Positions 1 through 12,890 of a stretch of 64,000 bases of DNA are shown here, piece by piece. The position numbers and the translations under genes were made by a program. The number at the start of each line of letters is the position of its first letter. The stretch's first letter is position 1. The DNA is taken from NCBI RefSeq assembly GCF_001039355.2, contig NW_019775479.1, forward strand, positions 243,619 to 307,618, in the 5' to 3' direction. A model generated the notes under the pieces. It was not told the DNA's origin and searched no databases. It saw only the letters and a list, made by a program, of their open reading frames with translations. The DNA is from Lingula anatina. Taxonomy: Eukaryota; Brachiopoda; Lingulata; Lingulida; Lingulidae.

Positions 1-1749
1 ATGACTAATGTATTGATTTAGTTATAATCCTAGAGAGCTGTAACATCTGAGTCTTTATACTTGATCAACAAATTATATACTTTTGATATTACCTTAAGGT
101 TAAGAGATGAATTAATGATTGCAAAATACAGCTTGAAATGGATTTTTATAGTATTTGTGATCCAGTTTGCCTATTGCCTAAGCAGCTTTGTCATATTGTC
201 TCATTGGAAAGACTGTATTGTGTGGGTCTTCCAAGTCATGTTTTAAATTTTGGCCAGTCCAAACTGCATTGATTGAAGCCTCTCACCATCATGGGTTTCT
301 GTGCATGATTGCAATTTTTGACACTGCTGATGATCATTTTTCTAAACACAGCAGAATGTGATTCATTTATTGGTTATCAGTCAATTTCTTGCTTTATTTT
401 GATTAATGTACTGTCCCTTATGCTGTTAGTTAAATGTCTGCATCTGTTTTCACTGTCATATTGTTATGTTGACCAAAGTCAACCTTGCAGACATGGGGAT
501 AACTTTGGAGGTACCTAAGCCTATATTTACACGATTTCCATTTTGTTTATTGCATTTTCACATAAACTTAGCCGGTCCAGAGGACCTTCATTATCAGAAA
601 TCTTGCTGGTCCTCTGGCTTTTCAGAGGGTCATGATGGGTAAGACTGGCAGTATTCCCATGTCTTACATTGTATCCTTTATATCACAGTATGTTGCACTT
701 TTTGGATTTATTATGAATACACACTTTGCATGTCTGAAAACAATTGTTATTCACTGAAGGATGAAATGTATGATTCAGCTCAAGTATTTTGGCTGTATGA
801 CTGAAAACATAAATTATAACAGAATGAGGTCATGATATGATATGAAATAGAGGTTATGTCTCAAATTTATTTCAAGTCAAGTTGTTTTTTTCATTATAGA
901 CCCAGTGATTGTATTGTTGCATTTGAAATAGGTTAATATTTCTGTCTGATTGACAATTATGGAAAAGGTCAGGGCTAAAATTACATGGTTCAGGTCCAGA
1001 ATATTAGTCAATGAACCATGGCAATCTCCTGTGGATTCTGTTGGCCTGTTTGTGTGTATGTGCATAGTGAACACACATACACACTGTTAACAACTGATAT
1101 GTACTGCAAGAGAAACATAATACTATTTTTTTCAATGGAACTTCCCTAATGCATCATGCAGTAGGGCAAAAATCAACCATTTGCTTCTGAAATTGGACCC
1201 CGTTTAATAATTATTCTGCAGAAGTCATATGTTAATGTTTTCAAACTGGATCACTGACAGTGGAACTTGGTAATCAGTACATGTGTTTACAAAGTTTGAA
1301 GCATGTTGAAAGCAAAAATAAATAAAAAAAAAACCCAGAGGTCCAAACTGACTGCAGATGGATTTAGATATATGTGTACACTGAAGTTGATTACTCAAAC
1401 CAATGGAATATGAAGCTTCTTAGATGTATTGATTTAATCAGTATATTGATTATTTACTTCAAAATATTATGAATGTCTTGCAGTTTACCATATTCAAATA
1501 TGTACTACTAGTTGTACATAGTGTACATGTTATATATAAAAAATATCGTCATTATTGATTAATTTAGCATATGTCATGGAACAAATAATTATTGATTGTT
1601 ATGAAAGATTTAAAATTTTACTAGTGTATATGGTACCTTGGTAGAAAGATATGACTATGACAATTGTTCCATTTCAGAACTTGGCCATGTTGCTGATCTC
1701 CATTCCCCTGTGAACTCCAGCAGATGAACTGACATACTGGTTATGTACC
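1..1749. other. gene-poor AT-rich stretch, no supported gene
   Basis: No open frame here has a recognisable domain, and all are short. The only structure I see is a 10-bp inverted repeat (CCAGAGGACC at 577-586, complement at 608-617) and an A-rich run near 1318-1335. The composition would fit an intron or a long 3' UTR, but nothing proves either. Confidence 0.5.
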
Positions 1750-1752
1750 TAA

Positions 1753-1967
1753 CACCCCATTTCCATAGATTAGATCGACCTACTTTAGATCGACCTAACT
1801 CCCTGGGGGTTCACGCTAAATAGGTGTCAGCCGGGTGGACACGAAAGTTAATTACCCCCTTACAGCTTGTAGTAGGCGGGACGGACATTTAAGTCGGATT
1901 ATCTGAAAGTAATCTAGTGAGACTCCCCGCGGGGATAGATCGATCTAAAATCTATGGGAATAGAGCC
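1753..1967 (+). mobile_element. MITE family 1, copy 1 (about 215 bp, TAA target duplication)
   Basis: The element begins CACCCCATTTCC and ends GGGAATAGAGCC. Its ends form an imperfect inverted repeat of about 27 bp built on CATAGATT and GATCGA. It is flanked on both sides by TAA (1750-1752 and 1968-1970). Three further copies with almost the same interior lie at 12456-12672, 12676-12890 and 40839-41053. There is no coding capacity. The 3-bp TAA/ATA duplication points to a PIF/Harbinger-like parent (inference). Confidence 0.8.
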
Positions 1968-1970
1968 TAA

Positions 1971-2801
1971 GACTGTTGTTATGACACAGCTGTGCTGTGC
2001 ATGTGTTTGAATCCAAAGGATGAAGGACGCACCTGGACTAGTGAACTTTGTGTCAGTGACACTGTAAGACAGTGTGCATGTGCAAAATATACAAGTAACA
2101 AATGGGGTGATACTTCTAAAGGTTCTGTGTCAAAGCACCCAAAGACATTGTACACATGTTCACTTTATTGATGAAGTAAATGTATGCACAGAAAAGCATT
2201 GAGCTTTTTGATGAAGAAAATGCACATGTGCAAAACCTGTAGGAAATAACAAACATGGTAAAAATACACTGTGTCAGAGACACCCAAAGTTGTTCAACAC
2301 ATGTATACATAATACCCCTTAAAGACATGCTTACGTGGAAAGACTTAATACAGGTTATCTGTTATTGTATAGATATACTGTATCTTCAGGAAGCAAAGTG
2401 CCATAGCAGGGGATGTGACTGTAAAATGACAGGATATAGAGAATGTTTAATATTACTTGATGGAGAAGATAATAACATGTGACTTACAGTCAGTTGCGTT
2501 GTTAACTCGTTGACTTCATGGAAAGATTAAACAAACACAGGCCATTGTGACTGGAGCTTGTGACCTACTATGACTTGTTTTTAGGACAATGACTTCATGG
2601 AAATCATCAACAGTTGGGCTTGTGAGGGTTGTCTACGCCCACTTGCTGAGGACAAATCTGGTGGATTACAACAGAGATCATATTAGAAATGGGCATTTAT
2701 TAATTGATAATTGATTGCTTACTATAGTAGACCGCAAAATTTTGAGATGAAAATATGGATAAGTTTGTTCATTTATTAGAACTTATTAAAAGCTATGTTT
2801 C

Positions 2802-2853
<52 letters not shown>

Positions 2854-5800
2854 CAGTTCCTGCTATAAAGAACAAATGGCCAAGGATATTTATAACAAAT
2901 AGATGAACATAGAACTATTGAGGCACATTTTTACCTCTCATTCACTTATAGATCATCTCCTGTGATCCTCTGCCTCATATCTTCATTGGTGAAGTCACAC
3001 ATCTCTCCTCAGTAGCTTTGGAATGTGGTTAATACTAAGTTAAAACAAAATTATTTCAAAATAAATGTTTGCTAGAAATGCCTGGAACTAATTATTCCAA
3101 ATATAATTTAGTTTTTCTTTGTTTAACTTAAGGTGATACATTGAAAAAATAAAATAGGGATAAGCAAGATGTTCGAATTTTTCAAGTTCATTTCAGCAGT
3201 TCATGTATTAGGTGATGTCAACAACATAGGATTGTTTCATGAACATGTTAACATAGGTCAAGTGAAGTTTGAAATGGGATGAATTGGTTATTGGGAAGAT
3301 GTGAAGGAACGAGATTAGAACACTACCTCCCCCATTACATTTTTTAAAAATGTGCTTTTCTGGTATAAAACTTATAATTGCTATGGTATTGGTTCAATTC
3401 TCCTGTGAGTCATTCACATTCTGCTCGTGGAAATTGGATGCTAAATTGGAATATCAAGCAATATCTTCTACCTATGGATTTTTACTAGATTGGATTGGAT
3501 TGATGTACTATCATGGTTTATGTCAAGATCTTGTGATGGAAAATATTGTACTTAAAGGACAATCATCAAGATCTAAATAAAAAGTTGTAGTTTAGATTGA
3601 GGTTCGGTGATTGAGTAGCGGTGTCCCCGTAAAACAGTTGAATTGTGTCATTTTACAAAAGAAAAGAGCGGGGAAATCTGATTGGCATCAGTATTTACTT
3701 TCTTGATTACTTTTGAGAGTTCTCCCATTTACCCATCAATTAACTGTTCTTACTTTAATGGCTACTTTTTGAAAAATGATACTTGTTTCTGGTTACCAGA
3801 ATCGTTTTGAAAAAAAACGACACCAGACCAGAAAAAAAAAACAAAAAGCATTTACTTCAGTGCCCCCATAGAGTGGATTTGTTGTTTCCCTTTACTTTCT
3901 ATTATATTTCCCGTTTTAACGTGGGTTATAATAACATACATTATTCTCTTGCCTATGATGAAGTGTCGAATAAGAACTTTTCCTCATTAGCGAAGGAAAC
4001 GGCTGTTCAGTTTTAATTGAAAATAAGAACAGCGACGTTGCGTGCGGATGCTATTACAGTAAGGGAGGGACCGTCAGATTTCTCTGTCACATTGTGAAAA
4101 TGTTCTTGTTTATTTTGTGCATGTTCAGTACCGAAAGACCTCACTACAAAGAAAAATAACAATAGAAAAAACAACTCGTCCCCGACTGCACTTCCAGGAG
4201 ATAATGTTCCATTTGATTAACACTAATTTTGGTTGCATTTCGTTAATTGATTTTTTCGCTTGAAACGTTGTAGCGTGTTGCTGCAAGGAAATTGTGAACA
4301 CTTTGAAGTAATTATGGTCGTTATTTGTTTCAAATAGCTAGGGCGTTGACGAAGATCAGGTTTCAGGGAGTTGTGAACTCTGCACGTGCACTTTGAAATG
4401 GTGCAATAAAAAGGGAAGTTGTGAGCAATGTCAATGCGAAGATTTTCACAGTATGGAATCGGGCTCAAAAGCGATATCAGACGCCAAGATTAACAAGAAA
4501 TCCCACCACGTGCAGAAAACATGCATTAATTTAATTTAAATTCAACTCGTCTGGTAACCCACGGTGGTCCATTCTAGTGCCCGGTTTTGGGTAGTTCCCG
4601 TCTCAGCACACGTTCAGGTTAAAGTTTCTTTTTCGTTTTTATTCTCTTTTTAGTTTCGATCAAGAGGCAGCGTTACACTAAGCGTGAGCGCGTGTTGAAG
4701 TGCACGTGAGTAGCTTCTGATGGGGGGGGGGGGGGAGTAAAAGCATAAACTTTACGAAAACGACTTCTTTATAAAACGTTTATCCCAACTGATATAAAAA
4801 TGTACAATGTATTTTTACGTACATTAGCAAAGTAAAAACAATATGATTTGATACCAAGCATGTATAGAATGGGACAATCGTCACATGATCATTGTAACGG
4901 CTACCTAGCTGATATTTTAATTGTATACTATATACTGTGTATCGCATCCCTTTTGCATTTTCGGTATCACAATCTAACGAGGATGCGTTCAAGATGTAAA
5001 TAAGAAACATATCCTGATAAAAATGTATTTCAAAACAGAATGCAATGATGTAACCATTAACTGAATACCAGTTTGTGAAAAAAACATTTGCTTAAGACGT
5101 TTGGAAACGGAATGTCAAATACACGTCTTCAAAACCTTTATAAATCTGTAATGACAGCATACAATAAAATTTGTCAACTCAAGCGCCTGATGCACGTGTT
5201 ATGAAGCCGGCAAAAGGTATATAAAAGCATTTTGCAATTTTCTGTTTAACTTGCAGCTTATAACTTGGCAATGAGGCTTTGATGAAAACTTTGCAGGCTT
5301 ATATGTGAATATATTAACTGGCAATACATTTAACAAAACACTAAAACTGGCAACAAGTGTCCACATATGTTAAACAAACTGCAGATATAAAACATTGCAA
5401 AAAGAAATCTGCAAAAACTGCCATTGCAAAATTTAAAGTTCATTATAAGATAAATCCATCTTTCACTTCTTAATAATTTCTTCTCGGCTGATAAGAAAAC
5501 ATCAAAATTTTATTCATGATTTTGACTGGTAATCATCCGGACACGACGTAAAAACCAATCCTGATTTTAAATGTCAAAATTAGTACACATCACAAAATTG
5601 TACATTTAGCACCAAACAACATATAGGCTACGTGTATCACTATTGAGGTTTCGGTTCTTAATATTATTAGTAGCTGCCTGGTGGTGCTTAATTCAAACAT
5701 TGCCTACATGTGAACAGTAACTTATGAATAAAAAAAACCTGCGCTGGCGGACAAAGCTCAAGTTTTCACGTTCATGACGATGGGTACTTTCTTATCTTAG

Positions 5801-6467
5801 TTCTAATTGCATTGATAAAAAATAAAGATTCATATATCTTTAGCATTTCTCGGGATTGCATTACACCTCAGATTGGAAGTACTATAGTTAACATATAACA
5901 CGACTTAAACCCTATGGGGTATATTTTCCTCATAGCTCAAGGAATGTAGGAAGGGTTTTGCGTAGTAACAACTAACGTGACATATGGCATAATTCAACTA
6001 GATGAATACTAAAAACAAAACTGCCTCTAACACGCTTGATGCTGCACAACCTTTGGAAAGCTATTTACATATATTATATGTTGCACCTGACAACATAATT
6101 GCAGAATCCCTTCATTCTAGAGGCTTTGTTGCGTTTCAAATGTTTCTAATTACACGTACAATATTCACAAGATTCAACAGGCTATTTTGTTGCAATATTT
6201 CTACAGTGCGGTCTGACAACTTATCTAGTCGTCACAATCTCCGCAGAATAATCCTCTGAGTTTCAGAGGAGCATGCATGTTCTACTGAGCTTTTTTTTTA
6301 CTATACACAGAGAACTTTATAAGCGTCTTCACCCCCATAAAGTGTCATATCTATGTAGAGATTACTAAATTTCGCCATATCTGACACCAAGAAAATCCTG
6401 CTGTCAATTTAAAAAGAAAACACAGCAATACAGATATATATAGGCCTATACTATTTTATACCGTGCC
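1971..6467. other. gene-poor stretch with microsatellites
   Basis: No gene is supported here. I see a degenerate direct repeat (about 2076-2160 and 2221-2303), an AAT microsatellite (2802-2853), a G homopolymer near 4720-4735 and otherwise unique AT-rich sequence. All open frames are under 90 codons and lack domains. Confidence 0.5.
2802..2853. repeat. (AAT)n microsatellite
   Basis: About seventeen consecutive AAT units with no interruption, in non-coding sequence. Confidence 0.95.
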
Positions 6468-7643
6468 TCACGTGGCTATAGGTATCACAGTGGCGTTGAT
6501 TAAACCTGTGCTGTTAGTGTTGCCGGTAGCAAACCACATAACGACTTGAAAAAATAACATCACAACTATTTTTGTAAACCAGTTGTCTTGGAAATAGATT
6601 GTTTTTGTGGTAGGATTAGACACAGGCCTGAGGGTGGCACTCCCTGAAGTAGGGGCGGTGGTTGTAATACACGTCAGGTCTTTCCCCGTTAAACTTGTGA
6701 TTGTTCTCCCTTTCAGTTCCTCTGGCATTGCGCAGACGATAGTGGCCTTCGTTGCCATGGGGAGCGTCGAGTCGAGCACCCATTTTAAATCGCAATCGCA
6801 GACGATGGGGTTCTTATTTAAATTCAACAGAGAAGTGCTTTTCAATCCAGAAAATTCGTTTCTGGCAAATGTTTTGATTTGATTATTCTGTAAACTGTAC
6901 TGAACATCGCCTGTGACTCCTCCAAAGGCGCCAGCCTCCCATCTTTCAATACCACAATTCTCCAAATTTACCTTCTTCACATTGCTCATTCCCATAAAAG
7001 CGCCATTCCTTATTATGCTTATATTTGAGCGGGAAAAAGTAAGGAAGTCGACGTTTGATAAACCGAGGAAAGAGGCGTTGGTGAGCTCTCCCAAGTGCTT
7101 GTTGTCGGTGAGGATGAAAGACTGTACATTAGACAATTGGTTGAAGGCACCTGGGTGAATCTTGCGTAGCTTTGTGCTGCTTAGATACAAATAATCAATT
7201 TTACTAGATCCCGAAAAGGCGTTTGGCTTTATTTCTTCTATAGGATTATCTCTGAGATGAAAATAGATCACGCTCTCTATTCCGCTGAGAGAGTGCGGCT
7301 CCAGCGTCCGGATGGGATTCCCTCTGAGGGACAAACTCGATAGCTCTTTAAGTCCCATGAAAGCCATCGACTCGATAACAGATACATTGGCATATTCTAT
7401 GGTTAAGTCTTGGAGTTTCGGAAGATTTGAAAAGGCGTGCGTGGGTATAGTAGTTATGCGGCTTCTGTCTAAATTAAGTGTCCTAGTGTTGGTGGGTATA
7501 TCGCTGGGAATGCTAAGGATATCTTTACAGCGCACAGTGCTGTCGGCTATGCACTCACATCCGTTGGGACACCCGTAGATCAAACTCCATGACTGGACAA
7601 TCACATACACGAAGGTACTTAGGAGAAAACGCACGCTCGCCAT
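6468..7643 (-). CDS. secreted or membrane-anchored leucine-rich repeat protein, 391 aa, single exon
   Basis: This is an extracellular LRR protein of unknown ligand. Residues 1-24 are a hydrophobic signal peptide. Residues 25-39 form an LRRNT cap (C25, C29, C31, C39, beginning CPNGCEC). About nine LRRs of 24 residues follow from roughly 50 to 276. An LRRCT cap then starts at NPIVCDCDLKWV, with C282, C284, C304 and C325. A short Thr/Ser/Pro-rich stalk leads to a hydrophobic stretch (about 356-372), which could be a transmembrane segment or part of a GPI signal. The ATG at 7643 sits just before the signal peptide. Upstream, a TTTCAG at about 7673-7678 (minus strand) could be the acceptor of a 5' UTR intron. 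The cap-LRR-cap-stalk-hydrophobic tail order is shared by vertebrate LRR adhesion proteins and lamprey VLR-type receptors, so orthology is not implied. An LRR protein is certain; the exact family is not. Confidence 0.9.
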   Translation of the reverse strand: MASVRFLLSTFVYVIVQSWSLIYGCPNGCECIADSTVRCKDILSIPSDIPTNTRTLNLDRSRITTIPTHAFSNLPKLQDLTIEYANVSVIESMAFMGLKELSSLSLRGNPIRTLEPHSLSGIESVIYFHLRDNPIEEIKPNAFSGSSKIDYLYLSSTKLRKIHPGAFNQLSNVQSFILTDNKHLGELTNASFLGLSNVDFLTFSRSNISIIRNGAFMGMSNVKKVNLENCGIERWEAGAFGGVTGDVQYSLQNNQIKTFARNEFSGLKSTSLLNLNKNPIVCDCDLKWVLDSTLPMATKATIVCAMPEELKGRTITSLTGKDLTCITTTAPTSGSATLRPVSNPTTKTIYFQDNWFTKIVVMLFFQVVMWFATGNTNSTGLINATVIPIAT

Positions 7644-7802
7644 CCTGGCTAACCGATGTCGCTTCTTCCGTACTGAAATGGTGAAAAAAAGTGAAGGACA
7701 TAAATAAACAGCACATATTTTTCTAAAAGTTAAATGATCTAATTTAAAGTTAACATTTCACCCAGAATAAGTTATACTAGAAAAGCACTCCGAGAGCGCA
7801 GA

Positions 7803-8015
7803 CCTCCGCCAAGGCAGCGATTTTTTTATTATTATTGATTATTGATTGATTATTGGTCACCACGAAAAACTCATCACTTCCAAGTTAACCCATTTCCCAC
7901 CTACCCTGAAAATTTCATCAAAATCGGTCCATAACTTTTTGAGTTATGTTGATTACAAACAAACAGACAGACAGACAGACAAACAGGGGTTTAAACATAA
8001 CCTCCTTGGCGGAGG
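7803..8015. mobile_element. inverted-repeat element (CCTCCGCCAAGG termini)
   Basis: A perfect 12-bp terminal inverted repeat, CCTCCGCCAAGG (7803-7814) and its complement (8004-8015), bounds 213 bp. The interior carries a CAGA/CAAA short tandem run (7962-7984) preceded by a segment containing TCAAAATCGGTCCATAAC. It has no coding capacity. A degraded relative in the opposite orientation lies at 51951-52166. It lies 160 bp upstream of the LRR gene start. Confidence 0.75.
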
Positions 8016-11000
8016 TAAAAATTCGCTAATTTCGCGAAAGATTAGCCCTAAGGCATGATACCTAATATCATGAAAGCAGAATTTAATGAAGAACTACACT
8101 GGTCACTAAACGCACTTCAAGTAGAACGCGTCTATTAGTCAGAATCAGCAAAACAAACTCCCCAGGCCTTTGATTTAAAGTATTGGGATTAAAGACATAA
8201 AACTAGTAGTGACTATCACTGCGCTATCTGCCGATGATTCACACGCCCGCGCAGTACTGTAGTGCTTAGCTTTCCCTCAAACAGAGAGCAATTTAAACCA
8301 CAATAATTTCACCACTCCGCCTTCGATTAAAAGTGACTTTTAACGACAGTTACTCAACCTGGAAATTATTCACTTATATTCAGACCATTCATTTTTCACG
8401 ATTATTGTGATTGCCATCATGCTTTCTCGCGACCTTACATCTTTACCAGTGACATCTTCCTTATTACTAAGGTATCAAAATGTCAGGTATTAGCCTTTGG
8501 CTGTAATAACCATACCATTACAATAAGACAGAATTCAAACAGTGCTTTAACGCCGAGGGTAGGAAATAGAACACCTCATGTAGGGATCACAGGCGACGCA
8601 CTGTGCCGAGACAACCTATTCTACTCGACTTGCCACTTGCCCAAAGGCAAGCTGCCTAAAAACAAGGCCAAGAATACCTGATGAGATACCTTTAACTATG
8701 GAGGTAGCGGCAGAAGCTTAACTTTTCTTTAAGTAATTTTTTCAGTGCATAACTCACAAATAACAAGTGAAGCCATTGAATCAACTATGGAAATATTGAA
8801 CTTGAAATATGAAATGAAATTCCGAACTGTTTACCAAATATGCTCCTTCAAATCTTTATAGCCAAATATGGATTAACGACCCTTTACCTGTACTTCTAGG
8901 GTAGCTCTTTTTTCCCATATTTCAACGTACATACAAAAACCGACCCCACTCGTCAGGAAATTTCTTTTGAAATTAACCTTGAGCCATGCAATTTTATTTA
9001 TCAATTCAAACACCTTCCCTTGAAATCAAATACCCATTTAAGTGAAAGGTTCCACTAAAATCGGTTCAACTACGGGGGCGGAAAGTGACATGCCCCTTTG
9101 GCAGATGACATCTAGACCTAATGTGACGCATGGAATTCTACCTGGGCATGACTCTGGGCAGTGACTCAGTTTTCTGATGTTAACTTTAATAATTCTAAAT
9201 AAAATAAAGATAAATACCTGCCCAATAAGAATGCAAATTCTATTTTAAAAATGTATGGGACTTCAGTTCCTTCAGCTGGTATCCTTATTTTACTCTACCT
9301 GCCCAGGTTCACACACAAGAGAGACACATGCAGTGCTTTGTTACCTTCTATCCCACCTTTATACCTGACTATTTGGTTCGCCTACGGTTTGAAAAGGTAT
9401 GTTAACCAAACTATGTATCCTTAGTACACTAAAATCTAAAATTTTCCTACTAAAATCGGCTAAGCTCTACAAGTTTGGCCTTAGCAAAGCAATGGAGATA
9501 AACTCTGGAAATCACAGTCACTGCCTACCTGTGCTCTACCTGGCTCTATACCTAGTCTCTAGGGCTAATGAGTTATATAAAGCTGGTTCACCTTGGCTGA
9601 CTTCTACAAAGCCAGAGAAGAGAGATGGACACGCTCTGATTAACGCAATAAATCTTCATAACGTTTAACTTTTTTCAGCCGAATTAATAAAAGCAATTCG
9701 CCCGACTTGCAGTGAATAATAAATTGTACAATCTAGGCTTATCTTTCAAAATCGAATACTTAGGAGATTTTGTCATTTTTTTCTGTGTTAATCACAAGTA
9801 ATTTTCGAGACGACACTCCTTCATCACAAGAAACTTATATTGCTACTGTGTACCTTTTAATGGAACTTTGGCTGACGGATCAAAATCAGAAACTTATTCA
9901 CATATGCTGACTGAGTATGTGGGATACTCAGTCAGCATATGACGTAATGACGTTAGGTATGGAAAGTTCATAAAAGTTTTTTTAACTCTGAAATTAAAAT
10001 GCTTGTTAACTTTTAGTAACACCTGATCATATGCACCCTTTACATATCTGTGGATTATTTTCAAATGCCCTAGGGCTGGGGACGATTTTTTTTTTTTTTT
10101 TTGACAACGTTAATATTTTTCAAATTATTAATATTTAAACAGTAAATAATATAAGTAGAATATCCAACATCTTTCTTTTCGATCCCACGTCCAAAGAACA
10201 ATGTACATTTGATAACATCATGACATACCAACACGCACTATACCTATTTGCATTTCACATGATATTTTTTATTGTAAATCATCCATCACTTACAGCTGTT
10301 TATGCTTTACCCCCGTGTTATTATTTGTCACTTAGTTCGGAGAAGAGCAGCATCATTGTACATATATTCTTTTGGGATCATCCATTAATTGATCAACACA
10401 GAAGCCTGCTAATATCCCCAATGTCTCTTTGCCCAAAGAGTGGGCGTGTAGTGATTGTGATGCGCCTAAATTGTGTGTTTATGGATCTTTTTTCATGTAA
10501 GTCAGCCTTACACACAGACACTGAAAATGAGAACACGCTAAACTCTAAACTAAAACTAAACTAAACAGATGAGTGTCTCAAAAACAAATATCAAGAGGTG
10601 CAAGAAAGAGTCTAGTATGTCTCAGTCACTTCATACATCTATTGATATTTTGCCTACACAAAAATTAACTAAGGCGTAGTCATCGGCTAGTATCTAGTAC
10701 GCCGGCCTTCGTGCCATCTCCGAAGAGACTGACTGCGGTTATTATGGCTGACCACTAAGTGTCCATTATAAGTTATAACATTTAATCATCCCCCACATGA
10801 TGAAGGGTCAGTACACAGTGTAAATTAGAAATTATAATAAGGAAACACGAAAAGTAATCTGGTACCGCGCGTCCCTGGATTGCGACGCATCTCCCTCCAA
10901 GCGTTGAACTGCTACAATGTATGTAATAATACCTATGGCATTTACCTTGAAGGAGGGCGTGGAGGCGCGCAAGGCATTTTTCACGAAGAAATTTTTACTT

Positions 11001-12455
11001 TATTTGGTTTGTAGTAAGCGTTGTATTCCACAGCTTCATTTATACCCCACCACCCCTACAGCATCGAGAAAAAAATTCTGACGGCAAATTTAGGAAATAA
11101 GGATATATGCAATGAAATCAACTGAATAAACTTGAAGTCAGCGTTGGGTCCTGCAGAGTGAACCAAACATTTTTTGCAGCAGTTTACATTTCTACACAAG
11201 CGCAAACACTTAACACAATCTGAATATTAGTTCTTGAACTCCATTGAATGTTTTTCTATTGCAAATTGAATCCAAACCCCCCAGGTATTGCAAACCAATA
11301 GACAAGTTCATCCGTACTACCTGACAAGCGCCATGCCATGTTACGCATCTATGAGTAGCTGCTGAAATATTGACACGAACTATGCGGGTTTCTATAATTT
11401 CCTACATCATCTGACAGGTCACACTGTTATTACCCTTCCAAATGCCAATCACACGATGTTCTAACTTACCAAGAGACTTCATAATCGTATCGGCCTGGCA
11501 ACCCTGTTTCCCCTACAGTGGCACAGTCAAAAATGAGCGCATTCCAGATCTATGCATCTATTGCATTTGCATTTTAACTACGCCATTTCGATATTCGATT
11601 ACATACTAGGGAACCCCGGCACGAAAAACAGTGTGACATCCACAAGTTTCACCTGCCGGTCTAGTATATAATTAATGTTCACCAGTCAGACATAGTCTGA
11701 TTAAATCTAATGCACCAAGCACATGTACAATTAAACATTCAGCATAGAAGAACTCGGGCAAATGCACTTGGCCTGTTGTATCTGCCTTCAAGTAATGACT
11801 TCTCCCCTGCAAATGGGAGTATTCCGTTATCTTATGAGAAATGTTCTCTGTTTAACAAAATAATGCTTCAGCTAAAGAAATGGTATAAACCGATACCTGA
11901 CATTGTAATGTAAAATACTCATGTAACGCATGCCTCTTTATCCGTTTGGAAATTCAAGTAAACTATTTGTGTTCATAAACTTGACAGAGTACTTGGGTTT
12001 CATGGTGTAAAAGAGCTTTTTCCTAACTGTTACTCAATACTAATATTCTTATATACCTTTTAACCGTTTGGCTTACTCTAACCACACAAAATACTAAATC
12101 ACAATTTCAAATAAAAAATGAAAAAAAAAAATCAAAGAAATATGAGAAATCAAGAGAAACGGAGAACTGAGAGAAAGAGAGGGGCAGACGAGGGAAAATA
12201 CAGAAAGGTGAAGAGGATAAGAGAAATGGCTCTTACGCGCCCCGTTTTACTTGACTGATTCATCGCCATCTGCTCAAGTTTTTTGTTTTGTGACAACCTA
12301 GGACCCAAAATATCTTCTCTCCTAGGAGACAACTAATGTGACACTGTTCTTGCGTATGTCTTTTGATCCAATCAATGAAAGTGGACAGACGTTCTGTGCA
12401 GACACTTCTCAATTATTACTAACTTTGAAGAACCAGACATTGGTTAATAATTTAA
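8016..12455. other. gene-poor stretch
   Basis: No gene is supported. Contents are a perfect hairpin at 9901-9941, a T homopolymer near 10087-10102 and unique AT-rich sequence. The longest open frame (114 codons from 10220) has no recognisable domain and no splice context. Confidence 0.5.
9901..9941. repeat. perfect 18-bp hairpin with 5-nt loop
   Basis: Arms 9901-9918 (CATATGCTGACTGAGTAT) and 9924-9941 are exact reverse complements around the loop GTGGG. No coding frame or T run accompanies it, so its role is unknown. Confidence 0.9.
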
Positions 12456-12672
12456 GACCCCATTTCCAGAGATTAGATCGATTTACGTTAGATCGACCTA
12501 ACTCCCTGGGGATTCACGCTAAATAGCTGTCAGCCGGGCGGACACGAAAGTTAATATTATCCCCTTACAGCTTGTAGTAGGCGGGACGGACATTTAAGTC
12601 GGATTATCTGAAAGTAATCTAGTGAGACTCCCCGCGGGGATAGATCGATCTAAAATCTATGGGAATAGAGCC
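12456..12672 (+). mobile_element. MITE family 1, copy 2
   Basis: Same termini and interior as the copy at 1753-1967. It begins GACCCCATTTCC and ends AATAGAGCC, with TAA on both sides (12453-12455 and 12673-12675). It is followed immediately by copy 3, with the TAA shared between them. Confidence 0.8.
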
Positions 12673-12675
12673 TAA

Positions 12676-12890
12676 CACCCCATTCTCATAGATTAGATCG
12701 ACCTACATTGGATCGACCTAACTCCCTGGGGGTTCACGCTAAATAGCTGTCAGCCGGGCGGACACGAAAGTTAATTACCCCTTATAGCTTGTAGTAGGCG
12801 GGGACGGACACTTAAGGCGGATTATCTGACAGTAATCTAGTGAGACTCCCCGCGGTGATAGATCGATCTAAAAGTTGTGAGAACAGAGCC
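12676..12890 (+). mobile_element. MITE family 1, copy 3 (tandem with copy 2)
   Basis: It begins CACCCCATTCTC directly after the TAA that ends copy 2, and ends GAACAGAGCC. The right flank is TTA rather than TAA. It is more diverged than copy 2 near its right end, so the pair is not a very recent tandem duplication. Confidence 0.75.

Noticed and set aside
1675-1713. Acceptor-like TTCCATTTCAG followed by 11 codons and TGA
   Set aside because: Too short to support as a last exon without an upstream partner in the window.
10220-10564. 114-codon frame
   Set aside because: Hydrophobic by composition, no domain, no splice sites that would extend it.
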